Positions 42,065 to 50,700 of a DNA stretch of 51,843 nucleotides are shown here, in pieces. Origin of the DNA: Rhizobacter sp. GTDB lineage: Bacteria > Pseudomonadota > Gammaproteobacteria > Burkholderiales > Burkholderiaceae_C. Under the pieces are notes generated by a model, which saw only the letters and a program-made list of their open reading frames with translations, made no database searches and was not told the origin of the DNA. Numbering within the stretch: position 1 is the stretch's first letter; every line of letters starts with the position of its first letter. The DNA lies in contig JANXWV010000038.1 of the NCBI GenBank assembly GCA_025350965.1, positions 1-51,843 of the forward strand, written 5' to 3'. The position numbers and the translations under genes are program-made.

Positions 42065-43864
42065 ATGGTTCACGACAACCGAATCGTTCGCATCGGCGGC
42101 GCCAGCGGGTTCTGGGGCGACAGCATGGTGGGTGCGCCGCAGCTGGTGAACTCCGGCCTGATCGACTACCTGGTCTTCGACTACCTGGCCGAGACGACGA
42201 TGGCCATCCTCGCCGCCATGCGCGCGAAGAAGCCCGAACTGGGCTATGCCACCGACTTCGTCGATGTGGCCATGAAGGCCGTGCTGCCCGAGGTCATGCG
42301 CCGGGGCATCAAGGTGGTGGCGAACGCGGGTGGGATCAACCCGCGCGGCTGCGCCGAGGCGTTGCGCGCGCTTGCCGCAGCGCAAGGCCTGGCGCCGCGC
42401 ATTGCGGTGGTCGAGGGCGACGACGTGTCCGCGCTGATGCCTGGCCTGCGCGCGGCCGGCGCGAAAGACATGTTCACCGGCGAGCCACTGCCCGCCGAGG
42501 TGCTCAGCGCCAACGCCTACCTCGGCGCGCTGCCGGTGGCGCGGGCACTGGCGGCGGGCGCCGACATCGTGATCACCGGCCGAGGCGTGGACAGCGCCGC
42601 CACGCTCGGCCCCCTGATCCACGCGTTCGGCTGGGCCATGGACGACTTCGACCGGCTCGCCGCAGGCAGCTTGGCGGGCCACATCATCGAGTGCGGCTGC
42701 CAGGCGACCGGCGGCCTGTTCACCGACTGGCAAGACGTGCCCGACTGGCCGAACATCGGCTACCCGATCGTCGAGTGCAGCGCCGATGGCAGCTTCGTCG
42801 TGACCAAGCCGCCCGGCACTGGCGGTGCGGTGCTGCGTGCGGCGCTGGCCGAGCAGTTGCTGTACGAAATCGGCGACCCCGGCGCGTACCTGCTGCCCGA
42901 CGTGACATGCGACTTCCGCAACGTCCGCATCGACCAGCTCGCGCCCGACCGCGTGGGCGTGCGCGGCGCCAAGGGCCGCCCGCCGACGAGCACCTACAAG
43001 GTCTCGGCGACTCAGCTCGCCGGCTGGCGCTGCGCCGGCTCGATGGTGATCGTCGGCATCGACGCTGCAGCCAAGGCACAGCGCACCGGTGAGGCGATCA
43101 TCGAGCGCACCCGGCGCATCCTGAGCGGCCTGGGCCTGCCCGACTTCACGGCGGTCAAGATCGAGCTGCTGGGCGTCGAGGCGCTTTATGGCCCGCATGC
43201 GCGCACCCGGGATGCGCGCGAGGTGATGGTGCGCGTGGTCGCCGACCACCCGCAGCGCCGAGCGCTCGATGTGTTCGCACGCGAGATCGCCCCGGCCGGC
43301 ACCTCATGGGCGCCCGGCACCACTCATTTTGCCGGCGGCCGGCCCGCGCCATCGCCGCTGGTCAGGCCATTCGCGTTCCTGCTCGACAAGGCCTGGGTAC
43401 CTGTTTCCTTCGAGCTCGACGGGCAACGCGCCGAGGTGGCCGTGGCACAGGCCAATGCCGAGCTTGCAGCACAGCCATGGCCTGGCCCGCCCCAATGGGT
43501 GGAGCGCGACGAGCCGCACGACGAGTTGCCGCTCATTCGCCTCGCATGGGCCCGCAGTGGCGACAAGGGCGACGTGTCGAACATCGGCGTCATCGCGCGA
43601 CGCGCCGAGTGGCTGCCGCTGCTCTGGGCGCGCCTCACGCCCGATGTGGTGCAGGCCTACTTCGCGCACCTCGTGCACGGCCCGGTCGAGCGCTTTCACC
43701 TGCCGGGCATCGATGCCTTCAATATCGTGATGCACGGCGCGCTCGACGGCGGCGGCCCCGCTTCGACGCGCAACGACCCGCTGGGCAAAGGCATGGCGCA
43801 GATGCTGCTGGACTTGCCGGTGCGCGTGCCGCGCTCCCTTTACCGAGAGATCCTTGCGCCATGA
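42065..43864 (+). CDS. AtuA/DUF1446 family protein
   Basis: A 599-residue cytoplasmic protein. The N-terminal ~450 residues are the DUF1446/AtuA core (RIGGASGFWGDS start, DYLAETTMAIL, NAGGINPRGCAEAL, VITGRGVDSAATLGPLIHAFGW, GHIIECGCQATGG). The C-terminal ~110 residues are the AtuA-associated domain (LAWARSGDKGDVSNIGVIAR). AtuA is linked to acyclic terpene use in Pseudomonas, with unknown chemistry, but no other atu genes are here. The TGA overlaps the start of the UDP-sugar dehydrogenase (ATGA), an unexpected partnership. The start is the ATG at 42065 with GGAG ten bases before it. Confidence 0.9.
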   Translation: MVHDNRIVRIGGASGFWGDSMVGAPQLVNSGLIDYLVFDYLAETTMAILAAMRAKKPELGYATDFVDVAMKAVLPEVMRRGIKVVANAGGINPRGCAEALRALAAAQGLAPRIAVVEGDDVSALMPGLRAAGAKDMFTGEPLPAEVLSANAYLGALPVARALAAGADIVITGRGVDSAATLGPLIHAFGWAMDDFDRLAAGSLAGHIIECGCQATGGLFTDWQDVPDWPNIGYPIVECSADGSFVVTKPPGTGGAVLRAALAEQLLYEIGDPGAYLLPDVTCDFRNVRIDQLAPDRVGVRGAKGRPPTSTYKVSATQLAGWRCAGSMVIVGIDAAAKAQRTGEAIIERTRRILSGLGLPDFTAVKIELLGVEALYGPHARTRDAREVMVRVVADHPQRRALDVFAREIAPAGTSWAPGTTHFAGGRPAPSPLVRPFAFLLDKAWVPVSFELDGQRAEVAVAQANAELAAQPWPGPPQWVERDEPHDELPLIRLAWARSGDKGDVSNIGVIARRAEWLPLLWARLTPDVVQAYFAHLVHGPVERFHLPGIDAFNIVMHGALDGGGPASTRNDPLGKGMAQMLLDLPVRVPRSLYREILAP

Positions 43865-45153
43865 ACCCTCGCGAATCGGTTGTCGCCGTTGTCGGCCTGG
43901 GCTATGTCGGCTTGCCGTTGGCGGTCGAGTTCGGCAAGCAGGGGCCCACCATCGGCCTCGACTTGTCCGAAGCCAAGGTGGCCGCCTACGGCCGCCATCA
44001 CGACCCGACTGGGGAAGTCACACCCGAGCAACTGCGCGCGGCTGTGCTGCTGAACTGCACGACAGACGCTGCAGCGCTGGCCAGTGCCGACTTCATCATC
44101 GTCGCCGTGCCCACGCCGGTGGACGCCGCGCACCGGCCCGACTTCGCGCCGCTCGTGCGCAGTTCGGAAGTGGTGGCGCGGCACATGAAGCGTGGCGCCG
44201 TGGTGGTGTTCGAATCGACCGTCTACCCCGGTGCCACCGAAGAGGTGTGCGTTCCGGTGCTCGAGAAGTTCTCGGGCTTGCAATGGAAGCGTGATTTCAA
44301 CGTCGGCTACTCGCCCGAGCGCATCAACCCCGGCGACAAGAACCGCACATTGACGCAGATCGTCAAGCTCGTCTCCGGCGACACGCCCGAGACACTGGCC
44401 CGGGTCAGCGCGCTGTATGGCGCGATCATCGGCGCCGGCGTGTTCGAGGCCAGCAGCATTCGCGTGGCCGAGGCCGCCAAGGTGATCGAGAACACCCAGC
44501 GTGACCTGAACATCGCGCTGATGAATGAGTTGTCTCTCATCTTCAACCGCATGGGCATCGACACGCTCGAAGTGCTCGAAGCGGCCGGCACGAAGTGGAA
44601 CTTCCTGCCGTTCCGCCCCGGCCTGGTCGGCGGCCACTGCATCGGCGTGGACCCGTACTACCTGACGCACAAGGCCGAGATGCTGGGCTACCAGCCGCAG
44701 GTCATTCTGGCCGGGCGGCGCATCAACGACAGCATGGGCAAGTACGTGGCCGAGCAGACGATCAAGCAGCTCATCGCCTCGGGCCGCCCGGTGAAAGAGG
44801 CAAACGTCATCGTGCTGGGCATGACCTTCAAGGAAGACTGCGCCGACGTGCGCAACAGCAAGGTCATCGACGTGATCCATGAGCTGCAATCGTTCGGTGT
44901 GCAGGTGCACGTGCACGACCCGCTCGCCGACGGCGACGAGTGCCGGCGCGAATACGGCATCGAGTTGGCGGAGTGGGCCGCCTTGCCGACCGCAGCGGCC
45001 ATCGTCGCCGCCGTGGCGCACGCGCCGTACCTGCGCATGGGTTTGCCCACCCTGCTGGCAAAGCTGGCGCCTGGCGGCGTTTTCGCCGACGTGAAATCGG
45101 CCTTCGACGCCAACGCGGTGCGCGCCGCAGGCCACACGGTGTGGCGGCTTTGA
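43861..45153 (+). CDS. tviB: UDP-N-acetylhexosamine 6-dehydrogenase (TviB/WbpO type)
   Basis: A 430-residue NAD-dependent nucleotide-sugar dehydrogenase. The Rossmann motif [16 protein letters not shown] is at ~10-25, the [10 protein letters not shown] and [10 protein letters not shown] motifs follow, and the catalytic Cys is in [18 protein letters not shown]. It oxidises UDP-GlcNAc or UDP-GalNAc to the uronic acid. The final C-terminal domain is complete ([18 protein letters not shown]). With the epimerase encoded two bases later it gives UDP-GalNAcA for a capsule, Vi-like antigen or exopolysaccharide. The precise isomer cannot be decided. Its start overlaps the AtuA gene by four bases. Confidence 0.92.
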   Translation: MNPRESVVAVVGLGYVGLPLAVEFGKQGPTIGLDLSEAKVAAYGRHHDPTGEVTPEQLRAAVLLNCTTDAAALASADFIIVAVPTPVDAAHRPDFAPLVRSSEVVARHMKRGAVVVFESTVYPGATEEVCVPVLEKFSGLQWKRDFNVGYSPERINPGDKNRTLTQIVKLVSGDTPETLARVSALYGAIIGAGVFEASSIRVAEAAKVIENTQRDLNIALMNELSLIFNRMGIDTLEVLEAAGTKWNFLPFRPGLVGGHCIGVDPYYLTHKAEMLGYQPQVILAGRRINDSMGKYVAEQTIKQLIASGRPVKEANVIVLGMTFKEDCADVRNSKVIDVIHELQSFGVQVHVHDPLADGDECRREYGIELAEWAALPTAAAIVAAVAHAPYLRMGLPTLLAKLAPGGVFADVKSAFDANAVRAAGHTVWRL

Positions 45154-45155
45154 CC

Positions 45156-46205
45156 ATGTCGGCCCGCTGCGCCGGGCTCGAAGCGCAGCTCCGCGCGGCG
45201 CCGCGCCGCTGGCTCGTCACCGGCGCGGCCGGCTTCATCGGCTCGCACCTTGTCGAGGCGCTGCTGCGGCTCGATCAGAACGTGGTCGGGCTCGACAACT
45301 TCACGACCGGCCATCGCCGCAACCTCGATGAAGTGCAGGCAGCCGTGAGTGCGGCGCAGTGGGCGCGCATGCACTTCATCGAGGGCGACATCCGGGTGCC
45401 CGAACACTGCCACGCGGCTTGTGTCGGCGTGACACGGGTGCTGCACCAGGCGGCGCTGGGCAGCGTGCCGCGCTCGCTGGCCGACCCGGTGGCGACCAAC
45501 GCCGTCAACGTCGACGGCTTCCTGAACATGCTGGTGGCCGCGCGCGATGCGAAGGTCGAGCGCTTCGTCTACGCCGCCAGCAGCTCCACGTATGGCGACC
45601 ACCCGGCGCTGCCGAAGGTCGAAGCCCGTATCGGCCGGCCCTTGTCGCCCTACGCGGTCACCAAGGTCGTCAACGAGCTGTATGCCGACGTATTCGCGCG
45701 CAGCTATGGCTTGCAGACCATCGGCCTGCGTTACTTCAACGTATTCGGCCCGCGCCAAGACCCGATTGGTGCGTACGCGGCCGTGATCCCGAAGTGGATC
45801 GCCGCGATGCTCGCCGGCGAGCCGGTTCACATCAACGGCGACGGCTCGACCAGCCGCGATTTCTGCTTCGTGGCCAACGCCGTGCAGGCCAACTTGCTGG
45901 CCGCATGCGTAACCGACCCGGGCGCAGTGAACCAGATCTACAACGTGGCGCTGGGGGACCGCACGACCCTCAAAGAACTGCAAGAGCACCTGTGCGAGCT
46001 GCTCGCTCCGCACCTCCGCCAGCGGGGCGTGAGCGCGCCCGCAATGCCGGTCTTCGGCGCCTTCCGCTCTGGCGATGTGCTTCACTCGCAGGCCGACATC
46101 ACCAAGGCCGCCACGCTGCTGGGGTACGCCCCGACCCACCGTGTGCGCGAAGGGCTGGAACAGGCGATGGGCTGGTACGTGGCGCGCGCTACAGCGCACG
46201 AGTGA
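45156..46205 (+). CDS. tviC: UDP-N-acetylhexosamine(uronate) 4-epimerase (TviC/WbpP type)
   Basis: A 349-residue extended [17 protein letters not shown] is the NAD motif (~21-34), the Ser of AASSSTYGD and the YAVTK motif give the catalytic Ser-Tyr-Lys set, and [12 protein letters not shown] is the typical WbpP/TviC signature. It interconverts gluco- and galacto-forms of UDP-HexNAc or its uronate. It starts two bases after the dehydrogenase stop. No glycosyltransferases or polymerase genes follow in the window, so the sugar must serve a cluster elsewhere. The stop lies four bases from the convergent yicC end. Confidence 0.92.
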   Translation: MSARCAGLEAQLRAAPRRWLVTGAAGFIGSHLVEALLRLDQNVVGLDNFTTGHRRNLDEVQAAVSAAQWARMHFIEGDIRVPEHCHAACVGVTRVLHQAALGSVPRSLADPVATNAVNVDGFLNMLVAARDAKVERFVYAASSSTYGDHPALPKVEARIGRPLSPYAVTKVVNELYADVFARSYGLQTIGLRYFNVFGPRQDPIGAYAAVIPKWIAAMLAGEPVHINGDGSTSRDFCFVANAVQANLLAACVTDPGAVNQIYNVALGDRTTLKELQEHLCELLAPHLRQRGVSAPAMPVFGAFRSGDVLHSQADITKAATLLGYAPTHRVREGLEQAMGWYVARATAHE

Positions 46206-46209
46206 CGCG

Positions 46210-47154
46210 CTATTCGATGTTCTGCACCTGCTCGCGCAATTGCTCGATCGCCACCTTCATCTCGACCGAGATATTGGTCAGCTCCAGCGCCGCCGCCTTC
46301 GAGCCCAGGGTGTTGGCCTCGCGCAGCAACTCCTGAATCAGGAAGTCGAGCCGCTTGCCGACTTCGCCGCCCGCTCTCAACAAGCGAGCGACCTCGTCGA
46401 GGTGCGAACGCAGGCGGGCCAGCTCTTCGGCGACGTCGATGCGGATCGAGTACGCGGCCGCTTCGTTCAGCGCGCGTTCCTGAAGGGCTTCGGCCGAGAT
46501 CGTTTGCGCGGCACCGGTGCTGGCCAGCGCCTCTTGCCAGCGTTCGAGAAAGCGCGACTGTTGGCGCGCCACCACCATCGGCACCAGGGGCTCGGCCTGA
46601 ACCGCCAGCTCGCGCAGCCGCGTCACGCGTTCCATCAGCACCGCAGCCAGGCGCTCGCCTTCGCGAGCGCGAGCCTCTTTCAGGCCTTTGATGCAGCGCT
46701 TGGCGGCGTCGAGTGCGGCGTCGTCGAGCTTCTCGGTCGGAGCGCTGCCTTTGCACCATTGCAAGACTTCGTGCACCGACAGCGGCTGAGCCTTCGGCAG
46801 CCAGCCCAGGACCACGCTTTCCAGGCGCGTCAACCGGTTCAGCTGGTCGGGCTGGGGCTGCGGCCATTGCGGCCCGGACTCACCGTGAACGTTCAGCCGC
46901 AGTTCGATCTTGCCGCGCCGGAAGGCGGCGCAGAGCAGGTCGCGAAGCGCAGGTTCCAGGGCGCGGTATTCATCCGGCAAGCGCAGGCCGAGGTCGAGAA
47001 AGCGGCCGTTCACCGAGCGCAACTCGATGCTCACAGCGCCCCCGGCGGCGGCCGGCGGGTGAGGTGCCAAATTGTCCGCAGAGGCGGTGATTTCAGCAGT
47101 GGAGGAAGGGCCTGCGGTGGCAGTCGCGTAGCCGGTCATGCTGTAGACTGACAT
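46210..47154 (-). CDS. yicC: YicC/YloC-type endoribonuclease
   Basis: A 314-residue protein starting MSVYSMTGYATATAG, the family N-terminus. VSIELRSVNGRFLDLGLRLPDE is the YicC N-terminal domain core, and EELARLRSHLDEVARLL, KRLDFLIQELLREANTLGSKA and the C-terminal VEMKVAIEQLREQVQNIE are the DUF1732 domain. E. coli YicC has been described as an endoribonuclease acting with sRNA-related turnover. A ~20-residue insertion rich in Ala/Pro follows the first strand. Divergent from the kinase gene by ~80 bases. Confidence 0.93.
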   Translation of the reverse strand: MSVYSMTGYATATAGPSSTAEITASADNLAPHPPAAAGGAVSIELRSVNGRFLDLGLRLPDEYRALEPALRDLLCAAFRRGKIELRLNVHGESGPQWPQPQPDQLNRLTRLESVVLGWLPKAQPLSVHEVLQWCKGSAPTEKLDDAALDAAKRCIKGLKEARAREGERLAAVLMERVTRLRELAVQAEPLVPMVVARQQSRFLERWQEALASTGAAQTISAEALQERALNEAAAYSIRIDVAEELARLRSHLDEVARLLRAGGEVGKRLDFLIQELLREANTLGSKAAALELTNISVEMKVAIEQLREQVQNIE

Positions 47155-47236
47155 GAGGTCCTTTTGTTGTGTGCGGGTGTGCTTTTCGTGCGCGCTGTAC
47201 GTCAGCAGCGCGTCTGTAACTCGAACCCCATCGATT

Positions 47237-48205
47237 ATGTCAAAGCCCAAACCCGCACCCTTGCCTTCCGGCACCGTGGTGGGTGGCTATCAGGTCATCA
47301 AGAAGCTCGCTGCGGGCGGGTTCGGTGTGGTGTACCTGTGTGAAGACAGTGACCGCCACCTCGTTGCCCTGAAGGAATATTTGCCGTCTTCGCTGGCCGA
47401 GCGCTCGCCCGGTGAATTGACCCCGCGCGTCAAGCCCGAGAAGCAGCCGCTGTACCGTTTGGGCCTGAAGAGCTTCTTCGAAGAAGGCCGTTCGCTCGCG
47501 CAGATCAGCCACCCGAGCGTGGTCTCGGTGCTGAACTTCTTCCGCGAGAACGAAACCGTCTACATGGTGATGAACTATCTTCAGGGCGACACCCTGCAAG
47601 ACTTCATCGTGACTGCGCGTGACCTGAAGCGCGACAAGGTGTTCCGCGAGAGCACGATCCGTTCGCTGTTCGACGAGATCCTGCGCGGCCTGCGTATCGT
47701 GCACCAGCACAAGATGCTGCACCTCGACATCAAGCCCGCGAACATCTTCATCACGAACGAGAACAAGGCCGTGATGCTCGACTTCGGCGCCGCCCGCGAA
47801 GTGCTCAGCAAGGAAGGCAACTTCATTCGCCCGATGTACACGCCCGGCTTTGCCGCGCCCGAGATGTACCGGCGCGACGGCACCCTCGGGCCCTGGACCG
47901 ACATCTACGCCATCGGTGCGTGCATCTATGCCTGCATGCAGGGCTACCCGCCGAACGATTCACCCCAGCGCATCGACAAAGACCGGCTCGCTCTCAGCCT
48001 GTCGCGCCTGCGCAATGTGTACTCCGACAACCTGATCGAAGTGACCGAGTGGTGCATGTCGCTCGACCCGCTGTCGCGCCCGCAAAGCGTGTTCGCGTTG
48101 CAGAAAGAGCTGGCGCGCGAGACCGAGCGCCGCTACACGAAACTGAGCTTCAGCGAGCGGCTCAAGCTGCAGCTCGAGAACCTCACCACCAGCGCGAAAG
48201 CGTAG
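47237..48205 (+). CDS. Ser/Thr protein kinase (Hanks type)
   Basis: A 322-residue cytoplasmic kinase without a membrane anchor. The glycine loop LAAGGFGVVY is at residues ~24-33, the ATP-binding Lys46 is in VALKEY, and the catalytic loop HLDIKPANIFI has Asp164 with Leu in place of the usual Arg (a non-RD kinase). DFGAARE carries Asp182, and the activation loop ends in TPGFAAPE. A short helical tail (FSERLKLQLENL) follows. It is paired with the PP2C phosphatase gene 88 bases downstream, as often in Burkholderiales, so the two probably act on the same targets. Confidence 0.93.
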   Translation: MSKPKPAPLPSGTVVGGYQVIKKLAAGGFGVVYLCEDSDRHLVALKEYLPSSLAERSPGELTPRVKPEKQPLYRLGLKSFFEEGRSLAQISHPSVVSVLNFFRENETVYMVMNYLQGDTLQDFIVTARDLKRDKVFRESTIRSLFDEILRGLRIVHQHKMLHLDIKPANIFITNENKAVMLDFGAAREVLSKEGNFIRPMYTPGFAAPEMYRRDGTLGPWTDIYAIGACIYACMQGYPPNDSPQRIDKDRLALSLSRLRNVYSDNLIEVTEWCMSLDPLSRPQSVFALQKELARETERRYTKLSFSERLKLQLENLTTSAKA

Positions 48206-48213
48206 GGCTGACG

Positions 48214-48290
48214 ATGCCCCCAATCTCACTTCGTTCGCGGCCCTCCCGGGGGGCGCAGGCCACCCTTGGGGCAGCCCGGCGGGAGCCCTG
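48214..48290. repeat. GC-rich palindromic intergenic repeat
   Basis: A C/G-run-rich sequence (cccccaatctcacttcg..., then GGCCCTCCCGGGGGGC and CCTTGGGG) fills most of the gap between kinase and phosphatase genes. It resembles dispersed repeats I know from Rubrivivax-like and Comamonadaceae genomes. It can fold into several short hairpins and may modulate read-through between the two genes. Confidence 0.5.
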
Positions 48291-48293
48291 ACC

Positions 48294-49208
48294 ATGCGTT
48301 TTTCCGTCTACCAGGTCAGCCGCAAAGGCGGGCGCGAGAAGAACGAAGACCGCATGGGCTATTGCTACACGCGGGACGCGGGCCTCTTTGCATTGGCCGA
48401 TGGAATGGGCGGCCACCCCGAGGGCGAGGTCGCATCACAAATCGCGCTGCAAACGCTGGCTGCCATGTTCCAGCGCGACTGCAAGCCCACGCTCGCCGAC
48501 CCGCTGCGCTTTCTCCAGGAAGCCACCATCGCCGGCCACCACCAGCTGCTGCGCTATGCCACCCAGAAGGCGTTGATCGACACACCGCGCACGACCGTGG
48601 TGGCGGTGTTGTTGCAAGGCAATGCCGCCTACTGGGCGCACTGCGGCGACTCGCGCCTTTACCTGGTGCGCGGCGGCAAGCTGGTGGCACGCACGCGCGA
48701 CCACTCGTATTCAGAATTGCAGCAGACCATGAGCCAGGTCGTGCCGATGAACGACCGCTTCAACCGCAATGTGCTGTTCACCTGCCTGGGCAGCCCCGGC
48801 AAGCCGGTGGTCGATACGGTCGGGCCATTGCTGCTGCAGGCGGGCGACCGCCTGTTGCTGTGCTCCGATGGCCTGTGGGGCACGGTCGACGACGCGATCA
48901 TCACCGAACAACTGTCGAGCCACCCGCTCGCCGAGGCTGTGCCCGAGCTCGTCGAGCAGGCCTTGCGCAACGGCGGTGTGAAGAGCGACAACGTCTCGGT
49001 TCTGGCCGTCGAATGGGAGTCGGCCGAAGACACCGACAGCGGCACCGGCGTGTCCACGCAGCAACTCGGCGAAGAGGTGTTCGCGTCGACCATTCAGGCC
49101 AGTGTTCTCGGCAGCGATGCGCCCGACGAACTCGACGACGCCGAGATCGAGCGCTCGATCCGCGAGATCAACGAAGCCATCCGCCGCTCGTCGCAGAAGA
49201 AGAGCTGA
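48294..49208 (+). CDS. PP2C-family Ser/Thr protein phosphatase
   Basis: A 304-residue phosphatase. The metal-binding motifs KNEDRMG (~16-22), LADGMGGHPEGEVAS (~34-48), HCGDSRLYLVR and the late KSDNVSVLAVEW are intact. Typical PP2C domain to residue ~240; the last ~65 residues form an acidic, Ser-rich tail with a predicted helix (DDAEIERSIREINEAIRRS). It presumably reverses phosphorylation by the neighbouring kinase. The ATG at 48294 follows the GC-rich repeat, with GGGAG in the repeat's last bases serving as ribosome site. Confidence 0.93.
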   Translation: MRFSVYQVSRKGGREKNEDRMGYCYTRDAGLFALADGMGGHPEGEVASQIALQTLAAMFQRDCKPTLADPLRFLQEATIAGHHQLLRYATQKALIDTPRTTVVAVLLQGNAAYWAHCGDSRLYLVRGGKLVARTRDHSYSELQQTMSQVVPMNDRFNRNVLFTCLGSPGKPVVDTVGPLLLQAGDRLLLCSDGLWGTVDDAIITEQLSSHPLAEAVPELVEQALRNGGVKSDNVSVLAVEWESAEDTDSGTGVSTQQLGEEVFASTIQASVLGSDAPDELDDAEIERSIREINEAIRRSSQKKS

Positions 49209-49283
49209 CGCGGCGCGCGGCGCTTGCTTCGATGCAGCCTGCGCCGCGCCGGCCCCACTGCGCCAGCGTGGACAATACGGTGC

Positions 49284-50021
49284 ATGACTTTCCAACGCAC
49301 CTCATCCCGCCCCGCCGACGCCCTGCGCCCGGTCACGATCACCCGCCACTACACGAAGCACGCCGAAGGCGCGGTGCTCGTCGAGTTCGGCGCCACGAAG
49401 GTGCTGTGCACCGCGTCGGTCGAAGAGAAGGTGCCACCGCACAAGCGTGGCAGCGGGGAGGGCTGGGTGACGGCCGAATACGGCATGCTGCCGCGCGCCA
49501 CGCACACCCGCAGCGACCGCGAGGCCGCGCGCGGCAAGCAAAGCGGGCGCACGCAGGAGATCCAGCGCCTCATCGGCCGTTCGCTGCGCTGCGTGTTCGA
49601 CTTGAAGGCCTTGGGTGAACGCACGATTTCGCTCGACTGCGACGTGATCCAGGCGGATGGCGGCACGCGCACGGCGGCCATCACCGGCGCGTTCGTCGCG
49701 GCGCACGACGCGGTCACGTGGCTGGTCGCGCAGCGCAAGCTGAGCGGCGCGCCGAAGGCATCGCCGATCCGCGAGTTCGTGGCAGCGGTGTCGGTCGGCA
49801 TCGTGCAAGGCACGCCCTTGCTCGACCTCGAATACACCGAAGACTCCACCTGTGATACCGATATGAACGTCGTCATGACCGGCTCGGGCGGCTTTGTCGA
49901 ACTGCAGGGCACGGCCGAGGGCGCAGCCTTCTCGCACGCCGAGATGAACGCGCTCGTGGCGCTGGCCGACAAGGGCATCCGAGAGTTGGTGGCGGCGCAA
50001 CGCGCGGCGCTCGGGCTTTAG
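49284..50021 (+). CDS. rph: Ribonuclease PH
   Basis: A 245-residue phosphorolytic 3'-5' exoribonuclease that trims tRNA 3' ends. The family motifs [70 protein letters not shown] and [19 protein letters not shown] are all present. The ATG at 49284 gives the standard start; an upstream frame extension of 20 residues is rejected. rdgB follows 43 bases after the stop, the common rph-rdgB-hemW order. Confidence 0.96.
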   Translation: MTFQRTSSRPADALRPVTITRHYTKHAEGAVLVEFGATKVLCTASVEEKVPPHKRGSGEGWVTAEYGMLPRATHTRSDREAARGKQSGRTQEIQRLIGRSLRCVFDLKALGERTISLDCDVIQADGGTRTAAITGAFVAAHDAVTWLVAQRKLSGAPKASPIREFVAAVSVGIVQGTPLLDLEYTEDSTCDTDMNVVMTGSGGFVELQGTAEGAAFSHAEMNALVALADKGIRELVAAQRAALGL

Positions 50022-50064
50022 CCGCACGCGCCGGCCACGCGAACCTGCCCCAAACGCAACCGCC

Positions 50065-50694
50065 ATGCGCATCGTCCTCGCGTCGAACAACGCGAAGAAA
50101 CTCGCCGAGTTGCAGGCCTTGCTCTCGCCTGTCGGCGTCACGCTCGTCGCCCAGCCGCAGCTCGGCATCAGCGAGGCCGACGAGCCGCATGCCACGTTCA
50201 TAGAGAACGCGCTCGCGAAGGCGCGCCACGCCGCGCTTCACACCGGCGGCCCGGCGATTGCCGACGACTCGGGCCTGTGCGTCGATGCGCTCGCCGGCGC
50301 GCCGGGTGTCGGTTCGGCACACTTCGCAACCCTCACGTTGCCGGAGGGTGGCCGCGAGGTGCAGCGCGCCGCGCAAGACGCTGCCAACAACGGGCTGCTG
50401 ATCGAGCGCCTCCAAGGCGAGCCGAATCGCAGCGCGCACTTCATCAGCACCCTCGTTGCCCTGCGCGCGGCCGACGACCCCGAGCCGCTGGTGGCCGTGG
50501 GCCGCTGGCAGGGCGAGATCCTTCGCGAGGCCAGTGGCTCGGGTGGCTTCGGCTACGACCCGCTGATGTTCATTCCGGCCTTGGGCTGTACCGTCGCATC
50601 GATGCGCGTGGCGTTGAAGAACGCCCACAGCCACCGCGCCATCGCGGCGCAGCAGATGCTGCAGTTGCTGCGCGACGTGTGGAAACTGGTCTAG
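50065..50694 (+). CDS. rdgB: dITP/XTP pyrophosphatase (RdgB/HAM1)
   Basis: A 209-residue house-cleaning enzyme hydrolysing non-canonical purine triphosphates. LASNNAKKLAEL at the N-terminus, TFIENALAKARHAA, IADDSGLCVDAL, GSGGFGYDPLMFIP and the final SHRAIA are family signatures. It keeps deaminated purines out of DNA and RNA. Its stop is six bases before the predicted hemW TTG start, so the genes are probably co-transcribed. Confidence 0.95.
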   Translation: MRIVLASNNAKKLAELQALLSPVGVTLVAQPQLGISEADEPHATFIENALAKARHAALHTGGPAIADDSGLCVDALAGAPGVGSAHFATLTLPEGGREVQRAAQDAANNGLLIERLQGEPNRSAHFISTLVALRAADDPEPLVAVGRWQGEILREASGSGGFGYDPLMFIPALGCTVASMRVALKNAHSHRAIAAQQMLQLLRDVWKLV

Positions 50695-50700
50695 CCCACG

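Noticed and set aside
42065..43864. Acyclic terpene degradation cluster
   Set aside because: Only an AtuA-like protein is present; none of the citronellyl/geranyl-CoA carboxylase or dehydrogenase partners are found, and it is coupled to UDP-sugar genes.
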